From assembly GCA_018449715.1 (NCBI GenBank), contig JAAVVA010000001.1, positions 124,001 through 188,000 on the forward strand: DNA of 64,000 bases, given 5' to 3'. Origin of the DNA: Acidobacteriaceae bacterium dw_441 (GTDB lineage: Bacteria > Acidobacteriota > Terriglobia > Terriglobales > Acidobacteriaceae). A program made the translations under genes and the position numbers. This document shows, in pieces, positions 7,808-17,723 of the stretch. Position 1 is the stretch's first letter; each line of letters begins with the position of its first letter. The notes under the pieces are model-generated. The model was not told the DNA's origin. It saw only the letters and a list, made by a program, of their open reading frames with translations, and ran no database searches.

Positions 7808-10800
7808 TTGCCGAATGGCATGGTTGCAACGACGACAAGCGTTACCATTACGCCTGCTACGGTTTCTTCTCTTGCCATTTCACCGGCGCAGCCCGGCTTT
7901 GCCGTGGGAACGCAGCAGCAGTTTGTGATCACCGCGACCCTCAGCGATGGCACGACGCAGGATGTCACAAGCTCGGCTACCTGGAGCAGCAGCAATCCTG
8001 CTGTTGTGAGTGTCGATGCGAATGGTGTCTCCGAAGGAATGGGCGTCGGAAGCGCCACTGTCACAGGAACACTGCAGGGACAGTCGGCGACCGCGCAGGT
8101 GAACATTACCAGCGCAACCCTGACCTCGATTGCAATTACTCCTTCGTCAGCACAGATACCTCTTGGAATGACGAAGCAGTTCACCGCGACCGGAACGTAC
8201 AGCGACGGAAGCACCGCGGACCTGACCAATCAGATCGCGTGGAGCTCCTCCGATCCGCAGGCGCTGACCATTGATGAGAATGGTGTGGCGAAGAGCGGAG
8301 CGTCGGGCTCGGCGAGTATCTCGGCAACCAAGGACGGTGTCACCGCCACGACCGATGCGATCCAGGTCACTCCTGCCACGGTTGTCTCCGTTGCGATTAC
8401 TCCGCAGACGGCGACGATTGCAAACGGTACGGAGGTGCAATTTACTGCAATCGCAACGCTAAGCGACGGCACGACACAGGACGTAACAAATACGATTACC
8501 TGGACCTCTTCCAATCCCGCCGTAGTCTCCATTGATGCAAATGGACAGGCGCACGGAGTGGGAACGGGGCCGGTCATGCTGACAGCTACGATTGGAGACG
8601 TAACGGCTTCTACGGGAACGATCACAGGATCTTCTGCGACGATCTCTTCGCTGGCGCTTTCTCCAACCACTGTCTCGATAGCGGCTGGGGCTACGCAGCA
8701 GATGACCGCTACGGAGACTCTCAGCGACGGTACGACGCAGGATGTTTCTTCCTCGGTCACATGGACCGTAGTGGATACGTCGATTGCGACCGTATCCCCC
8801 ACTGGCCTGGCGACAGGGATTGCCGCTGGCGCGACGCAGGTGCAGGCGACTTACTCCGGTCAGTCGGCTACCGCAACGATTACGGTTTCCTCCGCTCCTC
8901 CCGCAACCCTTGTCAGCGTGTCGATCTCTCCTGATCCGGCGACGATGACCCTGGGAACGCCGGTTCAGCTGGTTGCAACCGCAACCTATTCCGACGGAAG
9001 CACCACGGATGTCAGCTCGCTGGCCACCTGGCTAAGTTCTGATACCTCGGTTGCTACGATTGCGAACGGTGTTGTTACCGGACACCACACCGGGAACGCG
9101 ACGATCACGCTTTCGTACGGAGGAGTAACGAAGACCGTATCCCTGACTGTGGGGGATGCAGTGCTGCAGTCGCTTGCTGTTGCACCGCTTACGGTTTCTC
9201 TGGCGGATGGAACAAAACAGCAGTTCACCGCAACCGGAACGTATTCGGATGGTTCGACGAAGAACCTGACGAAGCTCGTTACCTGGACCTCGACTGGGGG
9301 AGTCTCCATTGGGACGACGACAGGGCTGGCGGAGGCGACCGCTACCGGTCCGGCGACCATCACGGCGACCTCCGGGATGCTCTCGGCATCCGCTACGGCA
9401 ACCGTTACTCCTGCCACGATCACTGGCATCACCGTTACTCCGAATCCGGTAGTGCTGCCAGCAGGAGGCACTGTGCAGATTACGGCGGTGGCAACCCTCA
9501 GTGATGGAAGCTCGCAGGATGTTACGGGCAGCCTGGTCTACAACAGTTCGAATCCCGCCGTGGCAACGATCGACGCTGATGGCAAGGTTCATGCCGTCGG
9601 AGAGGGAAGTGCCACAATCACGATCACTCCTCCCTCGGGATCTGGCAGCAGCTTTACGGTTACGGTAAGTACCGCAACGCTTCAGTCCATTGCGATTACT
9701 CCGGCGAACCTGACGCTCTCGGCCGGAACCCAGCAGCAGCTTACAGCGGTTGGAACCTTCAGTGATGGCTCGACGCAGGATCTTACCTCGAGCTTGCAGT
9801 GGAGCTCCTCCGATACGTCGAAGGCCACGGTCAGCAGCACTGGAGTCCTTACCAGTATTGCTCCGGGGCCTGTAACGATCACAGCCACCAACGGAACCGT
9901 CAGCCAGGCATACAGCGTAACGGTATCGCCTGCAACAATCTCGACCATCACGCTGTCTCCGGCGAACGTAAGCCTGGCAGCAGGTCAGAGCTTGCAGATG
10001 GCGGCAACGGCGGTTCTCAGCGATGGGACGCAGCAGGATGTTACGTCTTCGGCACACTGGAGCGTAACGAACTCAAGCGCGGCCTCCGTCAGCAATAGCG
10101 ACGGTAGCCAGGGTCTGTTGACCGCACTTGCATCGGGCAGTTTCCAGGTGCAGGCGAGCATCAATGGAGTGATCGGATCGGCTGTCGTCACGGTGGGGCC
10201 CGCTACCCTGTCGTCGATTACGGCGAGTCCGAATCCGCTGAGTCTGCCTGCGGGACTTTCGCAGACATTGACCGTAACAGGACACTACAGCGATAGCTCC
10301 ACTGCTGTACTGACTGGCAACGTGACATGGACCAGCTCGAATCCTGCTGCCGCCACGGTCACCAACCAGGGAGTGGTTCAGGCAATTGCAGCAGGAGCGA
10401 CGACTTTGACAGCGACAGCGCAGGGTCAGACGGCGACTGTGCTTGTTACCGTAACCAGCGCAACCGTATCGACGATTGCGATTATCCCGGCATCTCCCAG
10501 TGTGGCGCTTGGAGGACAGCAGCAGCTTACCGCGACTGCGACCTACTCCGACACAACCACGGAGAATGTAACCTCCCAGGTGCAGTGGACAACCTCGGAC
10601 CCCTCCGTTGCCACGGTCAGCAGCACGGGAGTGATCCTGACGCATGGGACAGGGTCTGCCACCATCACAGGAACTCTCGGAGGCGTCACTAATACGATTC
10701 CTCTGACGGTTACTGCGGCAACGCTGCAATCCATCGCGGTTGAGTCGGTAGGTGGTGCCACCAGCTTCCCGCTCGGTCTGTCGCTGCAGCTGAAGGCGAC

Positions 10801-11263
10801 GGGACACTACTCGGACGGCACGACGCAGGATCTTACAAATCTTGTGAACTGGTCGTCTCAAAGCCCGACAGTCGGTATCGTCAGCGCAACGGGTATCGCA
10901 TCCGGCATCACGACCGGAAACTATACCGCCCAGGCCGCTTATAACGGTGTCAATGGAACGGTTGCCCTTACGGTTGCGGCACCTGTACTGCAAAGCATCG
11001 ACGTAACACCGGCTAATGCAATCATTGTCAAAATTCTGGGCGGAGGACAACAGTACACCGCTACCGGTCATTACAGTGATGGAAGTACGCAAGACATCAC
11101 GAATAGTGTCCAGTGGTCGATTCCTTCCGGAATTGGAATCGGTACGATCTCTCCCACCGGAAGGTTGACAGCTCTGGCTCTGGGGACAGGAACGATTCAG
11201 GCTACCTCGGCTGATGGTTCCGTCTCCGGCAGTACCGGGGTCTTGATTGTGTCGGTCTTGTAA
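7808..11263 (+). CDS. Giant Ig-like repeat protein, C-terminal part after the amber codon
   Basis: This is the direct in-frame continuation of the preceding gene, not a separate gene: no ribosome binding site or signal peptide precedes the first ATG (MPNGMV). It completes repeat 4 and adds 13 more Big_2-like repeats, for 17 in all. Example cores are FTATGTYSDGSTADLTNQ and QLTATATYSDTTTENVTS. Sequence between repeats varies in the strand edges but keeps the YSDG(S/T)T.D.T and W(S/T)SS signatures. The last repeat ends a few residues before the stop, so there is no sortase, autotransporter or membrane anchor at the C-terminus. If the stop is real and not suppressed, this half is silent. Confidence 0.75.
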   Translation: MPNGMVATTTSVTITPATVSSLAISPAQPGFAVGTQQQFVITATLSDGTTQDVTSSATWSSSNPAVVSVDANGVSEGMGVGSATVTGTLQGQSATAQVNITSATLTSIAITPSSAQIPLGMTKQFTATGTYSDGSTADLTNQIAWSSSDPQALTIDENGVAKSGASGSASISATKDGVTATTDAIQVTPATVVSVAITPQTATIANGTEVQFTAIATLSDGTTQDVTNTITWTSSNPAVVSIDANGQAHGVGTGPVMLTATIGDVTASTGTITGSSATISSLALSPTTVSIAAGATQQMTATETLSDGTTQDVSSSVTWTVVDTSIATVSPTGLATGIAAGATQVQATYSGQSATATITVSSAPPATLVSVSISPDPATMTLGTPVQLVATATYSDGSTTDVSSLATWLSSDTSVATIANGVVTGHHTGNATITLSYGGVTKTVSLTVGDAVLQSLAVAPLTVSLADGTKQQFTATGTYSDGSTKNLTKLVTWTSTGGVSIGTTTGLAEATATGPATITATSGMLSASATATVTPATITGITVTPNPVVLPAGGTVQITAVATLSDGSSQDVTGSLVYNSSNPAVATIDADGKVHAVGEGSATITITPPSGSGSSFTVTVSTATLQSIAITPANLTLSAGTQQQLTAVGTFSDGSTQDLTSSLQWSSSDTSKATVSSTGVLTSIAPGPVTITATNGTVSQAYSVTVSPATISTITLSPANVSLAAGQSLQMAATAVLSDGTQQDVTSSAHWSVTNSSAASVSNSDGSQGLLTALASGSFQVQASINGVIGSAVVTVGPATLSSITASPNPLSLPAGLSQTLTVTGHYSDSSTAVLTGNVTWTSSNPAAATVTNQGVVQAIAAGATTLTATAQGQTATVLVTVTSATVSTIAIIPASPSVALGGQQQLTATATYSDTTTENVTSQVQWTTSDPSVATVSSTGVILTHGTGSATITGTLGGVTNTIPLTVTAATLQSIAVESVGGATSFPLGLSLQLKATGHYSDGTTQDLTNLVNWSSQSPTVGIVSATGIASGITTGNYTAQAAYNGVNGTVALTVAAPVLQSIDVTPANAIIVKILGGGQQYTATGHYSDGSTQDITNSVQWSIPSGIGIGTISPTGRLTALALGTGTIQATSADGSVSGSTGVLIVSVL

Positions 11264-11287
11264 TCACAACAGCATCACTTGAAATGC

Positions 11288-11333
11288 AATCCCTGGATGG
11301 CAGGAAATCTCCTGCCATCCAGGGATTTTTTAT
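11288..11333 (+). terminator. Strong rho-independent terminator
   Basis: Perfect 18-bp stem (11288-11305 with 11310-11327), 4-nt loop, then a T-rich run (TTTTATTT), 25 nt past the stop of the Ig-like gene. Confidence 0.95.
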
Positions 11334-11614
11334 TTGTGATGGGGATATGGGGAAACATGGCAATGCGTCAGCGCAATGGAAGCCAGTCGCAAAATAAGGC
11401 GGTTTTGTGACGACCATCACTTTCGGCATATGACAATATCTGAAATTTTACGGTAGAGTAAAAACCACATTTATTGATGTCCATGCAGTCGTTCGCTACT
11501 GGCCACGATGCCTTTCCTGCGAAGTTCTTTCTCCGTGCAAAACCTACAGGCGTTTCGTCTCCCTGCTGACAAAGGGGACTGGCCGAAGAATCTTTTAAAG
11601 AAGAGGTGTAGTCG
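11334..11614. other. Intergenic region upstream of the amine oxidase
   Basis: No gene seen. The stretch is more A/T-rich around 11420-11470 and should hold the promoter for the oxidase/RidA unit; an AAAGAAGAGG run about 10 nt before the ATG at 11615 serves as ribosome binding site. Confidence 0.5.
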
Positions 11615-13201
11615 ATGGGAATCACCAGGCGCGATTTTCTGATGCGAGTAGGGCAGGCTGGCGGATACAGCGCTGCGTTCACAACCATGCAGTCGTTGGG
11701 GCTGATGCCGATGAAAGCGATGGCCACCGAGCCGATCGCCGCACCGTCGGGAGTAGGCAAGGGCGTAAAGATCGTGGTGCTGGGTGGTGGCGTCGGAGGA
11801 CTGGTCACGGCCTACGAGGCGAAGAAGCTGGGATACGAGGTGACACTGCTTGAAGCTCGGCATCGTCCGGGTGGACGAGCATGGAGCGCTCGCAACGGCG
11901 ACGTGGTGGAGTTTGTCGATGGCACGAAGCAGTCGATCACCTGGAGCGAAGGGCTTTATCAAAACATGGGACCGGCGCGGCTTCCCTCGGTACATGGAAC
12001 GATGCTCGGTTATTGTCGTGAGCTCAAGGTTCCGCTGGAGGTTGAGGTCAACACGTCGCGTTCGACCCTGCTGCAGAACGACAAGGTCAGGGATGGCAAG
12101 GCCATTCAGCAGCGCAAGGCGATCAACGATACGCGCGGGCAGGTCAGCGAGCTGCTCTCGAAGGCAATTGCCGGTGGCGCGCTCGATCAGGAGCTGAGCG
12201 CCGAGGACAGGGTGCGGCTGATGGACGTCCTCAAGGTCTACGGGCCGCTCGATCGCAAGAGCGGGAAGTATGTCGGCTCAGATCGTGCGGATGTGAAGCA
12301 GTATCCCGGTGCGGGACCGCAGACGATGGTGGTAGACGAGCATCCGCTGAGCATGCACGAACTGCTGGATGCGAACTTCTGGACGGCGGAGCTGTACGAA
12401 GAGGCATGGGACTGGCAGGCGACGATGTTCCAGCCGGTCAATGGCATGCAGCAGATCTCCATTGCTCTTGCCAAGGCGTTGGGAACAACGATCGTCTATG
12501 ACGCTCCTGTGACGGAGATTGCGAAGACGGCGAAGGGCGTTCGCGTGGGATATGGCACTGGAGCGGCGAAGTACATCGAGGCCGACTATGCCGTGTGCGC
12601 GATGCCGCTGACGATTCTGAAGCAGATCAAGGCCGATCTCGACCCTGCGCATCGCGGCGCGGTGGAGCGCGGTGCTGCAGCATATCGCGGCTCGTGCAAG
12701 GTGCCGTGGGAGTCGCGCCGCTTCTGGGAGATGGACTACAACGTCTATGGCGGACTCTCGTTCCTCTCGCAGGGACCGAGCCCGATCTGGTATCCCAGCG
12801 CAGGGCTCTTCTCCGAACGCGGCATCATTGTCTCCGGTTATATGGACGAGACTTCGGGCGGCTTCGACAAGCTGACGATGGAGCAGAAGTTCGAGGCTTC
12901 GCGCGCGTCCATCGAGAAGCTGCATCCGGGGCATGGCAAGGAACTGGAGAAGCCCATCTTCTGCGGATGGAGGCACATCAAGTGGAACGAGGGATCGTGG
13001 ATCGGGCAGACCCCCGCGGAGGACTACGCTGTGATCACCTCGCCCGATGGACCCATCTACTTTGCGGGCGATCACACCAGCCACGTCGTCGGATGGCAGG
13101 AGGGCGCTGCGCTGAGCGGCAGGCGTGCCGTGCAGATGATCAGCGACAAGGTGAAGGCTGCCCGGCTCGCGGGCCAGCACAGCCAGACGGTTTCGGCCTG
13201 A
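11615..13201 (+). CDS. Tat-exported flavin amine oxidase
   Basis: A 528-residue member of the flavin monoamine/L-amino-acid oxidase family. The N-terminus has a twin-arginine signal (TRRDFLMR) and a short hydrophobic segment, so it is folded with FAD in the cytoplasm and exported. The FAD-binding Rossmann motif VLGGGVGGL is at residues 56-63 with acidic Glu80, followed by RPGGRAW. The C-terminal FAD motif is YFAGDHTSHVVGWQEGAALSG. The length fits L-amino-acid oxidases. The reaction would turn an amine or amino acid into an imine plus hydrogen peroxide; the substrate cannot be read. A RidA-family gene follows 35 bp later, which fits removal of reactive imines. Confidence 0.9.
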   Translation: MGITRRDFLMRVGQAGGYSAAFTTMQSLGLMPMKAMATEPIAAPSGVGKGVKIVVLGGGVGGLVTAYEAKKLGYEVTLLEARHRPGGRAWSARNGDVVEFVDGTKQSITWSEGLYQNMGPARLPSVHGTMLGYCRELKVPLEVEVNTSRSTLLQNDKVRDGKAIQQRKAINDTRGQVSELLSKAIAGGALDQELSAEDRVRLMDVLKVYGPLDRKSGKYVGSDRADVKQYPGAGPQTMVVDEHPLSMHELLDANFWTAELYEEAWDWQATMFQPVNGMQQISIALAKALGTTIVYDAPVTEIAKTAKGVRVGYGTGAAKYIEADYAVCAMPLTILKQIKADLDPAHRGAVERGAAAYRGSCKVPWESRRFWEMDYNVYGGLSFLSQGPSPIWYPSAGLFSERGIIVSGYMDETSGGFDKLTMEQKFEASRASIEKLHPGHGKELEKPIFCGWRHIKWNEGSWIGQTPAEDYAVITSPDGPIYFAGDHTSHVVGWQEGAALSGRRAVQMISDKVKAARLAGQHSQTVSA

Positions 13202-13236
13202 TAAGAAGAAAGCACATAACCAGGGAGAAGGCTTGC

Positions 13237-13719
13237 ATGAAGAAGACTCTGTTGGCGGCAGTACTGATGAGTGGATGCGCGCTTTCGATGCAGGCGCAGA
13301 CCGTGGTGAAGCATATTCAGGATGAGAAGTCGGCAATTGCGAAGGGCGTCTGGGTGGGAGATACGTTCTACCTCAGCGGACAGCTTCCTTCGCCGGTGAC
13401 TCCTGCTGATCCTGCAAAGGGCACGCCTGCCGATTACGGCGACACGAAGACGCAGGCGGCAAGCGTCTTCGCCAAGATTCAGGCGGCTCTGAAAGAGCAG
13501 GGGCTCGACATGAAGGATGTCGTGAAGATGACGGTCTTCCTCGGTGCCGATCCGAAGACCGGCAAGCTCGACTTCGCAGGAATGCAGTCGGAGTTCGTGA
13601 AGTACTTCGGCACGAAGGAGCAGCCGAACAAGCCTGCGCGCTCTGCCTTTCAGGTAGCGGCGCTGGTGGCTCCGGGCGCTGCGCTTGAGATCGAAGTGAT
13701 CGCGGCAAAGAGTAAGTAA
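13237..13719 (+). CDS. Exported RidA/YjgF-family protein
   Basis: 160 residues: an N-terminal signal (MKKTLLAAVLMSG..., cut probably after MQA) followed by a RidA domain of about 135 residues. Key family residues are visible: the substrate-binding Arg in PARSAFQV and the Glu in ALEIEVIAA. RidA proteins hydrolyse reactive enamine/imine intermediates to ketoacids and ammonia; most are cytoplasmic, so a signal peptide is notable. The ATG at 13237 follows GGGAGAAGG. It lies directly behind the Tat-exported amine oxidase and shares its terminator, implying joint action in the periplasm. A Cys at residue 14 preceded by MSG is a weak lipobox alternative. Confidence 0.88.
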   Translation: MKKTLLAAVLMSGCALSMQAQTVVKHIQDEKSAIAKGVWVGDTFYLSGQLPSPVTPADPAKGTPADYGDTKTQAASVFAKIQAALKEQGLDMKDVVKMTVFLGADPKTGKLDFAGMQSEFVKYFGTKEQPNKPARSAFQVAALVAPGAALEIEVIAAKSK

Positions 13720-13739
13720 AGTTACTCATAAGGAAGTGA

Positions 13740-13770
13740 GAAAGAGGCCCAGCTGGGCCTCTTTCTTTTG
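13740..13770 (+). terminator. Rho-independent terminator after RidA
   Basis: Self-complementary 12-bp arms (13741-13752 and 13753-13764) rich in G/C, followed by CTTTTG, 20 nt after the stop. Confidence 0.85.
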
Positions 13771-13791
13771 TGGTTTCGATTTAGTCCGAGG

Positions 13792-14085
13792 TCAATATTT
13801 ATATTGACACCTCGTATCCTCTTCGCTAGTCTCAGTCCCAATAATGCAAAGGTTATTTTGCATGTCGGGTGAGAGCGAAAGCTCGCATCTGGGGACACAT
13901 ATCCATTGGGTATGTTCGCCGAAAGAAGCAGCGGCAATGTCAGCCGAATGCTTGAAGTCAAAGATCCAATTTGCTGTTTGTGTAACTCCGGCGCCGCAGT
14001 CGGAGAGCAGATTGTAGAGATCGTCGCAGCTATCTACAGCATTCGTGAGAAAAGAACATTGATGGCCTGAAGAGACGCAGGGCAT
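13792..14085 (-). CDS. Possible hypothetical protein or gene fragment
   Basis: I do not recognise this frame. It reads MPCVSSGHQCSF onward for 97 residues and has eight Cys. The same frame stays open upstream to about 14170 with protein-like sequence (HFEQSRFTEKNSGKAP) but has no ATG, GTG or TTG start there, and no ribosome binding site precedes the ATG at 14085. It may be the end of a truncated gene. The 520-bp gap (13720-14239) between the RidA terminator and the TonB receptor otherwise holds only the receptor's upstream region. Confidence 0.25.
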   Translation of the reverse strand: MPCVSSGHQCSFLTNAVDSCDDLYNLLSDCGAGVTQTANWIFDFKHSADIAAASFGEHTQWICVPRCELSLSPDMQNNLCIIGTETSEEDTRCQYKY

Positions 14086-14239
14086 GGGTGCTTTGCCGGA
14101 GTTTTTCTCCGTGAAGCGGCTCTGCTCGAAGTGTCTCTCGCCTGTTCTTTTTATTGTCTGAAATCCCTATCTCCCTTCTGACCTGGACGCACAGGCTGTG
14201 ATTGCACGCATGTGATGAATACCCGTTGGAGGCCTATCG

Positions 14240-17200
14240 ATGCATCGTTTTCATGAGAATATCTATCGCTTCGTCTTGATGTTTGTGTTTGTGATTGCTG
14301 CAGGAACCGAGGTGTTGGCGCAATCGAACTATGGAACCGTGCGTGGACTGGTTGCGGATAGCCAGGGAGCAGGTATTCCAAAGGCAACCGTCGTGCTGAC
14401 CTCCGAGTCAACGAAGATTACGAGAACAACCATCAGTAATGGATCGGGAGAGTATGTCTTCAGCGCTGTCGATCCGGGCACGTATTCTATTGCGATTAGC
14501 AGCGATGGCTTCAAGCGGATCGAGACGCACGGCATTATCGTGGATGCCGGCAACACGATTGGACACGACGTAAAGCTCGAGCTTGGATCGACCAGCCAGA
14601 GCATCGAGGTCACAGCCGCCGAGCCGATCGTGGATAACACGACCTCCTATGGAGGGCAGCTGATCGATTCGCAGAAGCTGCAGAATCTTCCAAACCCCGG
14701 ACGCAATCCGTTCCTGTTTTCGAAGCTGGATAATGCTGTCACTGCGGTTGGCGATCCGCGTTTTGTGCGCTTCCAGGATCAGAGTGGTTCTTCCACGATC
14801 TCCATTGGCGGCGCTCCGATGAGCTCCAACAACTACTCCATCGACGGCGTGCCGATTACGGACTTCAACAACCGTGCAGTCATCATTCCCAGCATCGAAG
14901 CTGTTGAAGAGGTGAAGGTACAGGCCAACACCTACGATGCCGAGATCGGGCGCACCAGCGGCGGAATGTTCAATACGACCTTGCGCTCCGGCTCCAGCGC
15001 GCTGCATGGTGTGTTGCAGGGGGAGACGAGACAGACGAACTGGGGAGCCAACACCTACTTCAACAACCAGCAGGGTCTTCCTCGCGGCGCTGCGGAGTTC
15101 TACTCCTACGTGGGCAGTCTTTCCGGTCCTCTGCCTTTGCCGAAGTGGCTTGGAGGCAAGGACAAGACGTTCTTTGCGATTACGGAAGAAGGTTATAGGC
15201 AACGCTCGCCGTATGTGAACTCCACGCGATTTGTCGTTCCCACGGCGTTGCAGCGCGGCGGAGATTTCTCCGAGATCGGAACCGTCTCTCCCGATGGAAC
15301 GTCGTGCAGCACGGGAACTAATGGAACGGATGCAATCTGCATCCGGAACCTGGCGACCGGAGCTTATTATCCGGGCAACAAGATTACGAACATCAATGCG
15401 ATTGGACAGCAGCTTCTTCTCGCCTATCCCGAACCGAACACCGGTGAGACTCGCTATGGCCTTGCGAACTTCAACGGTGGCGACACACTTGGCGACCGCG
15501 CCGATGAGTTCAACGGCAAGCTGACGCACCAGTTCTCTTCGTGGTGGCTGGCGGACTTCTACTACCTGCACTACGGCAGCAAGGAGCCCGGCGGCAATCC
15601 TTTGCAGACGCTGGCCAGCGCCTCTAACTCCTACCTGCTCTATCGCAAGGTGGATGCCATCGGGATCCAGAACACGGTGACGTTGAATCCTACGACGATT
15701 CTGACGGTTGGATTCGGGTTCAACCGCTTCCCGAACGACACGCAGGACATCAGCAATGGATTCGATCAATCGACGCTCGGGTTTCCCGGCTACTATGTGG
15801 CGGCGCAGTCCAAGAAGTCCTTCCCGCGCATTACAACGGATGGAACGAGTCTTGTAAACGAAGGAACCTCGAACTCCGGTCCGGCGGTCTTCTTCTCGCG
15901 CAACTTCGTCGTCGGCATCGCGAAGAACATGGGCAAGCACAGCGTGAAGGCCGGGTATAACTATCGCTCGATCAGCCTGACCTTTACCAGCCTTAGCGAT
16001 ACGTCGGGCTGGTTCAACTTCAACAATCTTTCCGGCACGGCGGCAGCCGATATGTTGCAGGGATATCCGACGACGGGCCAGCTGATCATTCCGTCGAAGC
16101 TCGCTTACACGACGCCTTACCAGGCGGTGTATGTGCAGGATGATTACCGCGTGACTCCGAGGCTTACGCTCAACCTCGGCTTCCGCTACGAGCACGAGTC
16201 CGGCATTCACGAGCGGAATAACCAGATCTCTGTCGGGTTCGATCGCGGCGCCGTCTACAACGCGTTTAACAGCGGCGTTCAGGTGACGGGCGGAGTCGCC
16301 TTCGCCGGACAGAACGGGTATGGCACCAACACCGGAAACATGGGGAACAGGTTCAATCCCCGCGCCGGTTTTGCATACGCGCTCGATAACGATACGGTCA
16401 TCAAAGGTGGATACGGCGTCTTCTACTCGCCGATCTATTACAGCAACAGCAACGGCTATGCCCCCGGATACATCCTTACCAACTCCATCCCCTCGCAAAG
16501 CGGCACGCCGACGATCAGCCTGAACGATCCGTACCCGTCGCTGCAGACGACGCCGACCGGGAACGCAAATGGCCTGAGCACGAACATCGGAACGACGCTT
16601 TCCTTGATCGATTCGGATCGCCGCGCACCGATCTTCCAGTCATACTCGCTTCAGTTGGAGCGCCAGTTCCCGCTGGGGGTTGCGTTCAAGCTTGGTTATG
16701 TCGGCGGTCATGGCCGAAACCTGCCGAACAGCATGAACATTAATCAGCTTCCCGACAATCAATATGCGCGGGGCATCGCGCTCAACACGAATGTGGCGAA
16801 TCCGTATGCAGGGCTCGGGTCGTGGAGAAGCGGTTCGGTCGCCCGGTATCAGACTCTGCTGCCGTTCCCGCAGTATCAGGGGATTACGCTTCTTACGAGC
16901 CAGGGAGTGTCGGATTACAACTCGCTCAACGTGAAGGTGCAGAAGCGATTCAACCGCGGCATCACCATCCTTGCTGCCTATACCTGGTCTTCTAACTGGG
17001 ACAACATCTGGGGAGCCTACGGCGGCAGCAACACTCTGAACTCCGGCAATAACGGACCGCAGGATATCTACAATCTGTCCAAAGAATATGCCCGCGCCAC
17101 CAACGATATTCCGAACCGCTTCACGATTGCAGGTACGTTTGAGCTGCCGTTCGGTCGCGGCAAGGCATTTCTTGGAGGAGTCAACCGCTGGGTCGACATG

Positions 17201-17707
17201 GTGGTGGGAGGCTGGCGCTTCAATGACATTACCGTCATTCAGAACGGCGGTCCTCTTGCGATTACCCAGGGCAATGGCAACAGCTCGTTCGGCAACGGCA
17301 CGCAGCGTCCCAGCCTGGTCGCCGGAGGCAATCCCTGCAAGTCGGGAAGCCCGCAGGGAAGGATCAACAACTACTTCGATGCGAGCGCCTACAGCATTAC
17401 GGCTCCTTTTGCCTACGGTACGGCCCCACGCGCAAGCAGCTGCTATGGGCCGGGATACATCAACTCGGATCTCTCGCTGAACAAGGACTTCCATGTGACG
17501 GAACGGGTGCATGCGGAGTTCCGCGCCGAGGCTCTGAACGCCTTCAACACGCCGCAGTTCGCAACGCCATCGCTTTCGGTTGGTAGCGCGATCGTCAACA
17601 ACACGACGGGAGTCGTCACGACGACCCGGAACTCGGGCGCCGGGCAGATTACCGGAACCCTGGGCTTCCCGAGACTCGTTCAACTGGGAGCCAGGCTCTA
17701 CTTCTAA
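14240..17707 (+). CDS. Oar-like TonB-dependent receptor
   Basis: 1,155 residues. A signal peptide (cut near VLAQ, about residue 29) leads into a carboxypeptidase-regulatory-like beta-sandwich (GTVRGLVADSQGAGIPKATV to about residue 120). The plug domain follows, with SSNNYSIDGVPITDFN and an EEVKVQANTYDAEIGRTSGG segment, then a long outer-membrane beta-barrel ending in aromatic LGARLYF. Acidobacteria carry many such receptors, usually for large sugars or peptides; the ligand is unknown. The gene stands alone, preceded by GGAGG about 10 nt from the ATG and closed by a terminator. Confidence 0.92.
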   Translation: MHRFHENIYRFVLMFVFVIAAGTEVLAQSNYGTVRGLVADSQGAGIPKATVVLTSESTKITRTTISNGSGEYVFSAVDPGTYSIAISSDGFKRIETHGIIVDAGNTIGHDVKLELGSTSQSIEVTAAEPIVDNTTSYGGQLIDSQKLQNLPNPGRNPFLFSKLDNAVTAVGDPRFVRFQDQSGSSTISIGGAPMSSNNYSIDGVPITDFNNRAVIIPSIEAVEEVKVQANTYDAEIGRTSGGMFNTTLRSGSSALHGVLQGETRQTNWGANTYFNNQQGLPRGAAEFYSYVGSLSGPLPLPKWLGGKDKTFFAITEEGYRQRSPYVNSTRFVVPTALQRGGDFSEIGTVSPDGTSCSTGTNGTDAICIRNLATGAYYPGNKITNINAIGQQLLLAYPEPNTGETRYGLANFNGGDTLGDRADEFNGKLTHQFSSWWLADFYYLHYGSKEPGGNPLQTLASASNSYLLYRKVDAIGIQNTVTLNPTTILTVGFGFNRFPNDTQDISNGFDQSTLGFPGYYVAAQSKKSFPRITTDGTSLVNEGTSNSGPAVFFSRNFVVGIAKNMGKHSVKAGYNYRSISLTFTSLSDTSGWFNFNNLSGTAAADMLQGYPTTGQLIIPSKLAYTTPYQAVYVQDDYRVTPRLTLNLGFRYEHESGIHERNNQISVGFDRGAVYNAFNSGVQVTGGVAFAGQNGYGTNTGNMGNRFNPRAGFAYALDNDTVIKGGYGVFYSPIYYSNSNGYAPGYILTNSIPSQSGTPTISLNDPYPSLQTTPTGNANGLSTNIGTTLSLIDSDRRAPIFQSYSLQLERQFPLGVAFKLGYVGGHGRNLPNSMNINQLPDNQYARGIALNTNVANPYAGLGSWRSGSVARYQTLLPFPQYQGITLLTSQGVSDYNSLNVKVQKRFNRGITILAAYTWSSNWDNIWGAYGGSNTLNSGNNGPQDIYNLSKEYARATNDIPNRFTIAGTFELPFGRGKAFLGGVNRWVDMVVGGWRFNDITVIQNGGPLAITQGNGNSSFGNGTQRPSLVAGGNPCKSGSPQGRINNYFDASAYSITAPFAYGTAPRASSCYGPGYINSDLSLNKDFHVTERVHAEFRAEALNAFNTPQFATPSLSVGSAIVNNTTGVVTTTRNSGAGQITGTLGFPRLVQLGARLYF

Positions 17708-17723
17708 ACCGCTTACTTTCCCC

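Noticed and set aside
6860..11260. Regular repeats that might suggest a CRISPR or satellite array
   Set aside because: The period is about 260-270 bp and is protein-coding (Ig-like domains); there are no short identical repeats with unique spacers.
14408..16498. 696-residue open frame antisense to the first Oar-like receptor
   Set aside because: It is Arg/Val/Ala-rich with no domain signature and mirrors the codon bias of the receptor gene on the other strand.
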